DNA of 64,000 nt from assembly GCF_035917575.1 (NCBI RefSeq), contig NZ_CP109090.1:7998001-8062000 (forward strand), written 5' to 3'. Positions 43,104-51,342 of this stretch are shown here, in pieces. The stretch is from Streptomyces sp. NBC_01788 (GTDB taxonomy: Bacteria; Actinomycetota; Actinomycetes; Streptomycetales; Streptomycetaceae). Made by a program: the position numbers and the translations under genes. Under the pieces are notes generated by a model that worked only from the letters and a program-made list of their open reading frames with translations, ran no database searches and was not told where the DNA came from. Each line of letters opens with the position of its first letter. Positions within the stretch are counted from its first letter, which is position 1.

Positions 43104-44462
43104 TCAGCCGGCGTAGGCGGCGAAGACGCGCGTGTAGTCCCAGGCGGACTGGCTGACGCCGGAGCAGCTGTCGGCCGGGCCGCCGGTGCACGGGCGGTCG
43201 CGGTTGGCCGACCAGAAGGTCAGCCGGGCCAGGTGGTGCTGCTGGGCGTAGCCGAGGATGGTACGGAAGTCCGCGACCGTCACCGTCTCGTTCTGGTCGG
43301 TGATGCCGTTCATCGACGAGATGCCCATGGTGCGGTAGGCCTGGTCGTCGCTGTAGCGGTACGCGTTCTTCAGCGCGTTCTTGAGGCCCTCGGCGGCCTG
43401 CACGGTCAGGTTGCCCATGTTCCGTCCGGCACCGCCGAAGTCGAACGGCATGATGGCCCAGGCGTCGACGGCCAGGCCGGAGGAGGCGGCCCGGTTGATC
43501 AGACTGGTGTCGGGGCCGCTCTGCCCGGTGCCGATGGTGATGTACACCTTCAGGCCAGGGTTGTTGGCCTTCACTGTCTTCAACGCGTCGACCGTGCGCT
43601 GCTGGACGGTCGGGTTGCTGTAGGCGTCGGCCTCGAGGTCGATGTCGATGGCCTTCAGACCGTAGGCGTTGATCACCTTCTGGTACGCGGTGGCGAGTTC
43701 GCCCGCGCTGGAGCAGGAACTCTCCAGCTTGTTGCCGCTGTAGCCGCCGAAGGAGGGGATGATGTCGCCGCCGTTCGCGCGCACGGTGTTGACGGTCTGC
43801 TGGTCGACGCCGCCGGTGAGCGGCCGGCTGCCGTCCCACTGCGGGTTGCAGTAACCGTTGCTGAGGACGAAGGCGAGCGTGAACCACTTGACGCCGGTGG
43901 CGTTGGTGATCGCGGTCGGGCTCGGCGGGCTGCCCCAGCCGTTGTAGAGGTACGGCGCCACGGCCATGGACGTGGCCGGCGGGGGCCCGCCGTCCGCGGC
44001 GGGCGCGGTCCACTTCTGGTTGCTCGCGCCGGTGCAGGACCAGATCTGGGCACGGGCGCCGTTGGCCGACGACTTGTCGGTGACGTCCAGGCACTTGTTG
44101 GCCTGCTGGTTGACGATGTCGCGCGCGGCGGTGACGGTCCACTTCTGGTTGGCGGCGCCGGTGCAGGACCACAGCTGGACTTTGGCACCGTCTGCGGTCG
44201 AACCGCCGGTGACGTCGAGGCACTTGCCGAGGGCGCGGATGGTGCCGTCGGAGCCGGCCGTCCACTGCTGGGCGGCGGTGCCGTTGCAGTCGTAGAGCTG
44301 CACGGCCGTGCCGTCGGCCGAGCTGGCACCGGCGACGTCGAGACACTTCCCCGCCAGTCCGGTGATGGTGCCGGTGGCGGCCTGGGCAGGGCCGGCCATG
44401 AGGAGGCCGGCGGAGAGGGCGAGTGCGGCGAGTGACGCGACTGCGAGCAGAGGTCTGGCCAT
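43104..44462 (-). CDS. secreted GH18 chitinase with ricin-type carbohydrate-binding domain
   Basis: A 452-residue exported enzyme. Signal peptide about residues 1-28 (GLLMAGPAQAA). Residues about 30-155 are three ricin-B (CBM13) repeats, each ending in QQW or QKW. Residues about 168-452 are a small GH18 barrel: FTLAFVLSNGYCNPQWDG, DIIPSFGGYSG (substrate SxGG) and KAIDIDLEAD, which carries the D-x-D-x-E catalytic motif with Glu near 276. Similar to the fungal-like ChiA/ChiD-type single-domain chitinases of Streptomyces. ATG upstream of CATGGGG region; weak site. It hydrolyses chitin outside the cell; DasR control is possible but not shown. Confidence 0.88.
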   Translation of the reverse strand: MARPLLAVASLAALALSAGLLMAGPAQAATGTITGLAGKCLDVAGASSADGTAVQLYDCNGTAAQQWTAGSDGTIRALGKCLDVTGGSTADGAKVQLWSCTGAANQKWTVTAARDIVNQQANKCLDVTDKSSANGARAQIWSCTGASNQKWTAPAADGGPPPATSMAVAPYLYNGWGSPPSPTAITNATGVKWFTLAFVLSNGYCNPQWDGSRPLTGGVDQQTVNTVRANGGDIIPSFGGYSGNKLESSCSSAGELATAYQKVINAYGLKAIDIDLEADAYSNPTVQQRTVDALKTVKANNPGLKVYITIGTGQSGPDTSLINRAASSGLAVDAWAIMPFDFGGAGRNMGNLTVQAAEGLKNALKNAYRYSDDQAYRTMGISSMNGITDQNETVTVADFRTILGYAQQHHLARLTFWSANRDRPCTGGPADSCSGVSQSAWDYTRVFAAYAG

Positions 44463-44571
44463 GGGGGGAGTTGGCCTTTCACGTGGGGGTGGCGGAACGC
44501 GGCCCCAACACCGCCGTGACGCACGGACGTTGAGCGCATTCCATGCACTTTGTTTAAGGCGTGAAGCTAAA

Positions 44572-44581
44572 GGTCCGGACC
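44572..44581. promoter_or_regulatory. GGTCCGGACC palindrome upstream of the chitinase gene
   Basis: This palindrome lies about 110 bases before the chitinase start. It resembles the DasR-responsive element (TGGTCTAGACCA) in its outer bases but has CCGG in the centre, so the match is weak. Confidence 0.25.
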
Positions 44582-44689
44582 ATCGCCGTCAAGAGATGAA
44601 GCAGCACCTGGGATGCAATCGCCTCGATCCGCGATGAGTTGAACACCGGTGGAGGCCCGGCGGGCACCATCGGCCCGCTTCGGAACCGG

Positions 44690-44830
44690 GGGTCAGATAC
44701 AGGTACTGAACCACGAGCTCGGAGGCGTGGAGCATGGCGCGTACGGTGCGGCCGATCAGCCGGACTGGCACCGAGTAGCGGTTCATCCGGACGCAGATCT
44801 GTTCTCTGCACTTGGTGGTGAGGGGCCGGC
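44690..44830 (-). mobile_element. fragment of an IS21-family transposase (IstA)
   Basis: The minus strand reads RMNRYSVPVRLIGRTVRAML followed by HASELVV, a well conserved segment of the C-terminal part of IstA. Homology ends on both sides within about 40 codons. Possibly related to the IstB-like debris near 47100. Confidence 0.6.
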
Positions 44831-44834
44831 GAAC

Positions 44835-45422
44835 TCAGTCGTCGTCGTGATCGAGGAAGAGGCGGGCCAGTCCGGGAAGACGGGCGTGCATCTCCGAGGC
44901 GTCGTCGAAGTCGAAGCTCTCGCCCATATCGGCTGGTTCGCGGTCGGTTCGGGGGCCGCGGAACTGGTCGTAGTCGTCGTAGAAGGTGCAGTCGTCCTCC
45001 TCGCCGTTGATGCGCCCGTATGCGTAGGAGGCCGCGTAATTGACCGTTTCGTTGAACAGGGCCTCGTCGCTGCCTTCGGCTGCCGCAGCGATGACGTCTG
45101 GATGCACGGCGAGAACATCGGGTGCGGTGGCGGCCCGGTCGTACCAATCCCGGCCCTGCGCGATGAGTCCGGCACGGAAGTCCATGAAGGCGTCGTCGGA
45201 ACAGCCTCCGCCGATCAGATAGCCGGCAGCCCACAAGTCCCAGCGGTAGATGGCCCCGTGGAGCTGGTCGAAGCACTGCTGGTATACGAGGATCGTCTGC
45301 TTCGACGTCGCCGCGAGCCGTTCGACCAGGGCCGATACGAACGCTTGGCCCGGGTCGCCGGAGGCCGAGGCAGCGTCGGTGCGTGCTGTTTCGATGATGG
45401 TCCAGAAGTCGTCGACGTTCAT
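44835..45422 (-). CDS. DUF4240 domain protein
   Basis: A 195-residue acidic cytoplasmic protein beginning MNVDDFWTIIETARTDAASA, the usual start of DUF4240. Conserved later blocks are YRWDLWAAGYLIGGGCSDDA and FMDFRAGLIAQGRDWYDRA. The C-terminal tail is Asp/Glu-rich. GAGAAGGTGCGGCC gives the ribosome binding site. The domain's function is unknown; homologues occur as single genes in many actinobacteria and may be polymorphic-toxin immunity-like proteins. IS debris starts just beyond the stop. Confidence 0.82.
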   Translation of the reverse strand: MNVDDFWTIIETARTDAASASGDPGQAFVSALVERLAATSKQTILVYQQCFDQLHGAIYRWDLWAAGYLIGGGCSDDAFMDFRAGLIAQGRDWYDRAATAPDVLAVHPDVIAAAAEGSDEALFNETVNYAASYAYGRINGEEDDCTFYDDYDQFRGPRTDREPADMGESFDFDDASEMHARLPGLARLFLDHDDD

Positions 45423-45562
45423 GGCCGCACCTTCTCACCTGGCCCTGACAACTGACTCCGGGAATGGGACGTGCCGCTGGGCTGCAGGAAGCTCGGGCCT
45501 CCGCGCTACGGCTATCGGTGTTGCAACGCCGACCGGCATCAGAGACGCACGCCGACCGAACG

Positions 45563-46219
45563 TCACAAGACGTTGCCGAGTGACAGGCTCAGAACCAGGA
45601 GACCAAGGCTCACTGGCATGCCCGCCAGGGCCAGAAGCAGTGGGAGGAACGCGGCAAGCGGGTTGGACAGGGAGCGTCCCGGCTGCAGCCGGTTGCCCCA
45701 CCCGCGGCCGACTTCCACCCGCAACCGCTCGGCCGCCCGGCCGGAGACGAGAACGGGTGGGCCCGAGCGCTTGAGTAGCGCCTCGCGCACTGCGGCGTCT
45801 GGTGTTCCTTTGCCACCTGCCAGCTTGTCGATGATGATTCGATTGCCGTGTACGTCCGTGAGGACGAGCCAGGCAGCGGAGGTACCGCGTCCGGAGACCT
45901 CCAGGCAACCGACCTTCTTGAGCTGGGTGAGATCGACGGTGCGTCGGCCGGTGAGCGTGCGGGCGGAGAGCAGGCCGCCTGCGTGCAGTTGAGCGTGCCA
46001 GCCCTGATTGACGCCGTACACCGCTGCGGCACCGAGCAGGAGCGAGAACATCGCGAGCAGGCACAGCCCGTCGTCGACCAGACCGGCTCGCACGAGCATC
46101 GCCGGTACCACCACCAGAAGCGGCGTGGTCAGGTAGGCGAGGAGGTTGCCGATCCACTGCCCCGGCCGACCCTGGCCGGGAACGGTGGATATCGTGCCTT
46201 CTGCTGAGTCGGTGGTCAT
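45563..46219 (-). CDS. membrane protein, PH-like domain possible
   Basis: A 218-residue protein with two or three N-terminal helices (about residues 25-45, 50-70), a soluble middle (about 75-165) with ARTLTGRRTVDLTQLKKVGC and LVLTDVHGNRIIIDKLAGGK, and a hydrophobic C-terminus (AAFLPLLLALAGMPVSLGLL). The middle pattern resembles bacterial PH-like (YdbS/YkoE type) domains, a suggestion only. ATG at 46219; no strong ribosome binding site. Function unknown. Confidence 0.7.
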   Translation of the reverse strand: MTTDSAEGTISTVPGQGRPGQWIGNLLAYLTTPLLVVVPAMLVRAGLVDDGLCLLAMFSLLLGAAAVYGVNQGWHAQLHAGGLLSARTLTGRRTVDLTQLKKVGCLEVSGRGTSAAWLVLTDVHGNRIIIDKLAGGKGTPDAAVREALLKRSGPPVLVSGRAAERLRVEVGRGWGNRLQPGRSLSNPLAAFLPLLLALAGMPVSLGLLVLSLSLGNVL

Positions 46220-46411
46220 GCCCCGACGGTACCCACCACTCAGGGGCGTGGTCACGAACCCGCAGGTGGGAAGTGTCGGCAACTCGCGTCGGAAATCGTT
46301 TCGAGGCGAGTTGGCGAGTAACTCGGGCCCAGTCGCCGTGATCGATGTCGATGAGATTGGATGTCACTGCGGTCGTCGTCCGGTCTCGGGCGATCTCGAC
46401 GGGGAGGGATC

Positions 46412-47056
46412 ATGACGCTCGGTGCGGTGCTGTTCGACGTGGACGAGGTACTGCTCGACTCGACTGAGGCGCATCGGCGTGTGTGGGGTGCCTGGGCGGG
46501 GCTGCGGGGTCTGAACGCCAGTGCGGTTTGGCCGTTGACGTTCGGTCGGCGGCCGGAGGACACGGTGAGGCTGACAGCCCCGGAACTGGATCCCTCGCAA
46601 GAGCGCTTGGTACTCGACCAACTCCTGGATCAGCAACAGGATGCCTTTCCTGCGGTCCATGGCGCCGTCGAGCTGTTGTTGGCGCTGCCCGTGGACGCCT
46701 GGGCCATCGTGACCTCGGGCGACCGGGGGTCCGTGCATGCCCGGTTCGCGGCGGCGGGTCTGCCGCTGCCGCGGGTGCAGGTTTATGGGGGCGATGTTGT
46801 GCAGGCCAAGCCCGCGCCCGAGTGCTATCTGAAGGCGGCGGCCGCTCTCGGCCTGGAACCGTCGGCGTGTCTGGTCGTGGAGGACGCGCCTGTCGGGGTG
46901 GCTGCCGGGAAGGCGGCCGGGTGCCGGGTCGCCGGCTTCACCTCGACGCATGACCGGGCCGATCTGCGCCCAGCGGATCTGCTTTTCGACACCCACGCGG
47001 ATACGGCCGCCTATCTGGAGGCGGCCGGACTGCTGTCGACCGGCCCATCGGCGTAG
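46412..47056 (+). CDS. HAD-superfamily hydrolase (subfamily IA)
   Basis: A 214-residue phosphatase of the beta-phosphoglucomutase/GS-like group. Motif I reads VLFDVDEVLLDS: the nucleophile Asp and the acid Asp two residues on are kept (D-x-D). IVTSGDRGS is motif II, KPAPECYLKAAAALGLEPSA holds the motif III Lys, and CLVVEDAPVGVAAGKAAG the acidic motif IV. The cap is the small helical type. ATG with GGGGAGGGATC upstream. Likely sugar-phosphate phosphatase; substrate unknown. Confidence 0.87.
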   Translation: MTLGAVLFDVDEVLLDSTEAHRRVWGAWAGLRGLNASAVWPLTFGRRPEDTVRLTAPELDPSQERLVLDQLLDQQQDAFPAVHGAVELLLALPVDAWAIVTSGDRGSVHARFAAAGLPLPRVQVYGGDVVQAKPAPECYLKAAAALGLEPSACLVVEDAPVGVAAGKAAGCRVAGFTSTHDRADLRPADLLFDTHADTAAYLEAAGLLSTGPSA

Positions 47057-47059
47057 AAG

Positions 47060-47200
47060 AACCGACGGTCTGGTCTTGCCGTCCCCGGGCCAGCCGGCCC
47101 GCTCGGCGTGGGCCCTGGTGTGAGCGAGACGGTACTCGGTACCGGTCCGGATGATCGCGCCGTTGAAGGTGAGGCGGTCGGCGATGGCCGCGCAGAGTCA
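47060..47200 (-). mobile_element. possible IS21 helper (IstB-like) remnant
   Basis: The minus strand reads IADRLTFNGAIIRTGTEYRL then AHTRAHAERA, resembling the end of IstB-like ATPases. It is short, lacks a start, and carries at least one stop upstream. The whole of 47057-47372 holds no intact gene. Confidence 0.35.
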
Positions 47201-47372
47201 GGGGTCGGTGAAGGTCTTCGTTCAGCCGCAGAAGGATTTTCGGACGAGCCGCCTTCCGAATGGGTGCCGCACCCCGCGCCGCGGATGCGAGCCCGCCGGC
47301 GACGACGGCTACGCCGACGGACCGGCACCCATCTCGGAGGCAGCGTCCGATCCGGCCTCCGGACGAACGACG

Positions 47373-50330
47373 TCAGCGAGAGTGACCGAGTTGGGCGAGG
47401 GCGTGGTCCAGCATGTCGACGAAGAAGTCCACCGCGGTGGTGTCGATGCACAACGGCGGCTTGATCTTCAGGATGTTGAGGTGGTCACCGGTGGGCTGGA
47501 CGATGACACCGAGGTCGAGCACGCGGTCGCAGAGTTCGGCGGTCTCTTCCGTGGCGGGTTCCAACGTGACGCGGTCGCGGACGAGTTCGAGGCCGAGGTA
47601 GAGGCCCGAGCCGTGGACAGCGCCGATGATGCCGTAGCGGCCGGCCAGTGCCTCAAGTCGGCTCTTCAGACGGCCACCGACGCGCACAGCGTTGCCCTGG
47701 AGGTCCTCATCGCGCAGGGTGTCCAGGACGGTGAGGCCCACGGCGCTGGAGACCGGGCTGCCACCGGTGGAGGAGAAGAAGTAACCCTGGTCGCGGTACC
47801 GGTCCGCAACCGACTTGGACGTGATGACGGCACCGAGGGGGTGCCCGTTGCCCATGGCCTTGGCGACACAGACGACGTCGGGGACGACCTGCTGCTGTTC
47901 GAAGCCCCAGAACCAGTGTCCGAGGCGGCCGTAGCCGACCTGGACCTCGTCGGCGACGGCCAGGCCACCGTGACGGCGCACCGCCGCGTACACCTCGGCG
48001 AGATAGCCGTCGGGCAGGGCGACTCCTCCGGCGTTGCCGTAGAAGGTCTCGCTGAGGAAGGCCCCTGCCGGGCGGCCGGAGGCGGCCAGTTCGTCGATCA
48101 CCGCGGCGGCCTCGGGCCCGTAGCGCAGCGCGTCCGCCCCGCGGTGCAGGCCGCGATAGGAATTGGGCGAGTCCACGGTGTGGACCCAATCCGGCCGGGT
48201 TGCCAGGGCGTTCGGGTTGTCCTGGAGTGAGGTGGAGACCGCGTCGGAGGCGTAGGTCCAGCCGTGGTATGCCTCTCGCAGAGCGACGACGTCGTGCTGT
48301 CCGGAGGCTCCGATGGCCAGCCGCAGGCCCAGATCCACTGCCTCGGAACCGGAGTTGACCAGGAACACCGTGTCCAGGGGCGCGGGCAGGAGGGCGGCGA
48401 GGCGTTCGGTGAACTCCACCACCGAGGCGTAGTGGAATCGTGAGTTGGTGTTGAGTCGTCGCAACTGCCGGGAGACCGCCCGCTCGACGCGGGGGTGCCC
48501 ATGGCCCAGCGGGGTGACGTTGTTGACGATGTCGAGGTAGGAGCGGCCGTCGGTGGAGAGCAGATGGTGGCGCCAGCCGCGCTCGATGCGGGGAGGTTCG
48601 GTGTAGTAGTGCTCCTGCACGGTCGCGAACACGGCGTCACGTCGGTCGAGTAGGTCCCTGTCCTGCGCACGGTCGGTGGCCCGGAGACCGATGAGCGGGG
48701 CGGGGTCTGCGGTGAGCGCGAGCCAGCCGGCGGCGTACTCGGGGCGCACGGTGGCAGGGACGGAGGGGCCGTCGGCGTTGCGCAGCGCAAGGTGGAGCGG
48801 AGTTCCCGAGGGGAGATGGGCGAGGTCTTCGCCCGCCTGGACTGTCGAGCCGGTGGAGACCACTGGGTGAACCGTGCGGGGGAAGGACAACGTCAGCGTC
48901 CGCGGGCCGTAGGTGATCTCCACGCGGCCCGGTGCCGCGGCGAGGACCTTCCCCGCGGCCGGGGCCTGCGCCACATCGGGCCGGCCGAGCCACAGGTCGA
49001 TGCCGGTGGGTACCGTGGGAGCGGAGACGGCGGACAGTGCCGGAGCCTGAGTGAGTCGTGGATGCGCGTACCGGGTGGCCACCGCGGCCGCTCCGTCCGC
49101 GAGCGCGGAGGCCGCGAGCCGGTCCTCGGTGCCGGCTCCGAGCCAGGCTCCGTGGTCCATGGAGTCGGCGCCGGTGGACAGGTCGAGGAGGGTGATGTCG
49201 TCGGCGGCGAGGCCGCGCAGCAGGAAGTGCGCCGGTGAATCGGCGCGGGCAGGGACGTCGGCCAGGCCGATCGCGTCCTTGATGAGGTGGACCATCACTG
49301 GCAGGCGCAGTCGGGTGGCCTGCTCGAATATGTGCCACTCGCGGTCGAGCGCGGCCTTGGCGTAGGCGTTGTCCTCGTCGACGGCGGCCTGGTGCCGCCC
49401 GCTGGCGACCAGGCCGGCCGCGCGCAGGACCACGAGCGGCCACAACGCCTCAGCCTCCTCCGGGGACAGCGGCCGAACGGCGTGGAAGGCCCGGACGGCG
49501 GGCAGCAGGTGATGGGGCTCGACCCCGTCGTGGTGGAGCATCGAGGAGAGCGAAACGGCGAGTTCGCCGACCGCCCAGCTCGTGGTCACGTCACCGAAGT
49601 CGATGACTCCGTCGGGCACGGGCAGGCGGTGATCGGGAGAGCAGATCAGATTGTCGTCGGTGAGGTCCAGGTGCACCGCCTGCGACGGGAGCACGGCGGC
49701 AAGCTGCTGGACCCGCGCCCAGACGTCGGCAGTCGCGGCCTGAACGGCGGCGCGCCGGTCGGGCTCGTCGATGTGCTCTGCGAGCTTGGCGACGACGCGG
49801 TCGGCGTGCCGCAGGTCCCACTGCAGAACGCGTTCGAGGCCCGGGTGGTGGAAGTCGCGCAGGGCGGTGCTGACCTTTCCGACGATCGTGCCCATGGCTG
49901 CCACGGTGCCCGGGGACAGGTGCCGTGGTCCCGAGAGCGCGCCGCCGGGCAGGTACTGCAGGAGCCGCGCGATGGCCGGCCCGCTCTCGGTGTGCACCGT
50001 TGTGCAGTACGGGGAGCCGTCGGGGTGGCGCAGGACGGTGGCGATGCGCAGTTCCGGGTGAGCCGCGGCGATCAGTTCGGCGGCGGTGTCCTGGGCTTCG
50101 ATCTCCGTAGGGCTGAAGGCGGGGTTGGCGATCTTCAGGATCGCCAAGGCCGTCCCGTCATCGTCGCACAGCAGGAAGTTGGCGTCCTGCTGGCTTCCCA
50201 GCGCCTCCGCGTGAGCGCTCATGCCGAAGCACTGGGCGGCAATGCCCTCTGCCTGAGCGGGTGTCACCTGTGGCACCGGAAGCGCTTCCTGGCTGAAGAA
50301 GTCGATGGTGCGGTACTCGTCGTGCGGCAT
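47373..50330 (-). CDS. kinase-like / M23-like / class III aminotransferase fusion
   Basis: A 985-residue three-part protein. Residues about 40-310 are an APH/homoserine-kinase-like phosphotransferase: HLDLTDDNLI is the H-x-D-x-x-x-x-N catalytic loop and VIDFGDVTTSW the metal DFG. Residues about 430-560 contain a lysostaphin-fold (M23-like) segment (AGKVLAAAPGRVEITYG, GEDLAHLPSG) without zinc ligands. Residues about 590-985 are a class III aminotransferase: NSGSEAVDLGLRLA, AYHGWTYASDAVS, DEVQVGYGRLG and the PLP Lys in CVAKAMGNGHPLGAV. It resembles ethanolamine-phosphate phospholyase (AGXT2L) fused to a hydroxylysine-kinase-like domain, so phosphorylation then PLP-dependent elimination of an amino alcohol is inferred. 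Divergent-type Lrp regulator lies upstream on the same strand. Confidence 0.88.
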   Translation of the reverse strand: MPHDEYRTIDFFSQEALPVPQVTPAQAEGIAAQCFGMSAHAEALGSQQDANFLLCDDDGTALAILKIANPAFSPTEIEAQDTAAELIAAAHPELRIATVLRHPDGSPYCTTVHTESGPAIARLLQYLPGGALSGPRHLSPGTVAAMGTIVGKVSTALRDFHHPGLERVLQWDLRHADRVVAKLAEHIDEPDRRAAVQAATADVWARVQQLAAVLPSQAVHLDLTDDNLICSPDHRLPVPDGVIDFGDVTTSWAVGELAVSLSSMLHHDGVEPHHLLPAVRAFHAVRPLSPEEAEALWPLVVLRAAGLVASGRHQAAVDEDNAYAKAALDREWHIFEQATRLRLPVMVHLIKDAIGLADVPARADSPAHFLLRGLAADDITLLDLSTGADSMDHGAWLGAGTEDRLAASALADGAAAVATRYAHPRLTQAPALSAVSAPTVPTGIDLWLGRPDVAQAPAAGKVLAAAPGRVEITYGPRTLTLSFPRTVHPVVSTGSTVQAGEDLAHLPSGTPLHLALRNADGPSVPATVRPEYAAGWLALTADPAPLIGLRATDRAQDRDLLDRRDAVFATVQEHYYTEPPRIERGWRHHLLSTDGRSYLDIVNNVTPLGHGHPRVERAVSRQLRRLNTNSRFHYASVVEFTERLAALLPAPLDTVFLVNSGSEAVDLGLRLAIGASGQHDVVALREAYHGWTYASDAVSTSLQDNPNALATRPDWVHTVDSPNSYRGLHRGADALRYGPEAAAVIDELAASGRPAGAFLSETFYGNAGGVALPDGYLAEVYAAVRRHGGLAVADEVQVGYGRLGHWFWGFEQQQVVPDVVCVAKAMGNGHPLGAVITSKSVADRYRDQGYFFSSTGGSPVSSAVGLTVLDTLRDEDLQGNAVRVGGRLKSRLEALAGRYGIIGAVHGSGLYLGLELVRDRVTLEPATEETAELCDRVLDLGVIVQPTGDHLNILKIKPPLCIDTTAVDFFVDMLDHALAQLGHSR

Positions 50331-50393
50331 GCAAGGTTCCTCGGCTGGTGTGGAGCGTGGTGTGGGCAGGCTGGGCTCGGACGCTCGGCCGCC

Positions 50394-50834
50394 TCAGTCG
50401 ACTCCCCACAAGAAGCGGTGCGTGTGAATCGCGAAGTAGGGGAAGCTCTCCACGGATGCGACGCCCTCGACGGCCCGTACGACGTCGTTGATGAAGTCCA
50501 GAAGATCACTGGGGCGACCGCACACGACCTCGGTGAACAGGTCGTAGCGGCCAGAAGTCAGGACTGTGTACACGACTTCTTCATGCCGGGACAGTTCATC
50601 GGCCACCGCCCGGGAATCGCCCCCGATGCGCAGGCCCAGGAGAGCCATCGTCTGCTGGCCCATGGTCATCGGGTCGGTCACCCCGACGACCTGGACCGCC
50701 TTGGTGTCCAGCAGGCGCTGCAGCCGGTGCCTCGCGGCCGAGGGCGACAGTCCCACCTTCGGCCCCAGCTCGGCGTAGGGGATGCGACCGTCGACCTGCA
50801 GTTCCCGCAGGATGGCCCGGTCGATGTCGTCCAT
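50394..50834 (-). CDS. Lrp/AsnC-family transcriptional regulator
   Basis: A 146-residue protein: MDDIDRAILRELQVDGRIPY starts the HTH, KVGLSPSAARHRLQRLLDTK is the recognition helix, and LGLRIGGDSRAVADELSRHE onward is the RAM domain. ATG with GGGAGGTCCTTC upstream. It precedes the kinase-aminotransferase fusion in the same direction with a 63-base gap, so the two are probably one transcript, and the substrate amino acid or amine may be its ligand. Confidence 0.9.
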   Translation of the reverse strand: MDDIDRAILRELQVDGRIPYAELGPKVGLSPSAARHRLQRLLDTKAVQVVGVTDPMTMGQQTMALLGLRIGGDSRAVADELSRHEEVVYTVLTSGRYDLFTEVVCGRPSDLLDFINDVVRAVEGVASVESFPYFAIHTHRFLWGVD

Positions 50835-51342
50835 GAAGGACCTCCCTCATCTGCATGAACGGCAAGTCGTGTCGTCGTTTCAAGTACGATGACGGATCGC
50901 CTCGCTCGAATCAAGTGTGCTGACGACGGAATCGAGCGAACCCCGGCTCGCAGGCTTTGTGGGCGCGCCGCGCGTTCGGCGTGGGCACGTGCCGGGCAGC
51001 GGGTGCCCGGTGCCCCGGCGGTCGGTCCGGAGGAGGCGGCCCGGCATGGGCAGAAGTGTGGTCGTGCCGCGCGGACCGTTCCCGGGACCCACCTCGTCCG
51101 GCCGTGCCCGGAACCCCGCACGTCCGCGTGGGCGTGCGCATGCGTGATGCGGCCGGTGGCGCAGCAGTCCACGAGGCCGTCCGTCGACTGCCGCCGCTGC
51201 CCGGCAGCCGTAGCGGCCACGAGAGACGACGCAGCGACCAGTGGCCCGAAGGATTCCTGAACAGGGCGCGAACACGCCAGTCGATGATGGTCCGCGGGGG
51301 ACACGGCGCCGCGCGCGTCGGCCATGGCGAACGGATCACGGC
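50835..51342. other. 508-base intergenic region between divergent units
   Basis: No gene could be supported here; open frames are unconserved GC-rich shadows. The first 60 bases upstream of the Lrp gene contain TCGTGTCGTCGTTTC and AAGTACGATGACGG, less GC-rich sequence that probably holds the Lrp promoter. The rest should hold the promoter of the lipoprotein gene at 51343. Confidence 0.4.

Noticed and set aside
41039..43156. A plus-strand open frame opposite the beta-helix protein
   Set aside because: Val/Gly/Asp-rich shadow frame of a well supported secreted protein.
44572..44581. DasR box upstream of the chitinase
   Set aside because: Only the outer bases match; the central TCTAGA of the known element is missing, so it is kept only as a weak palindrome.
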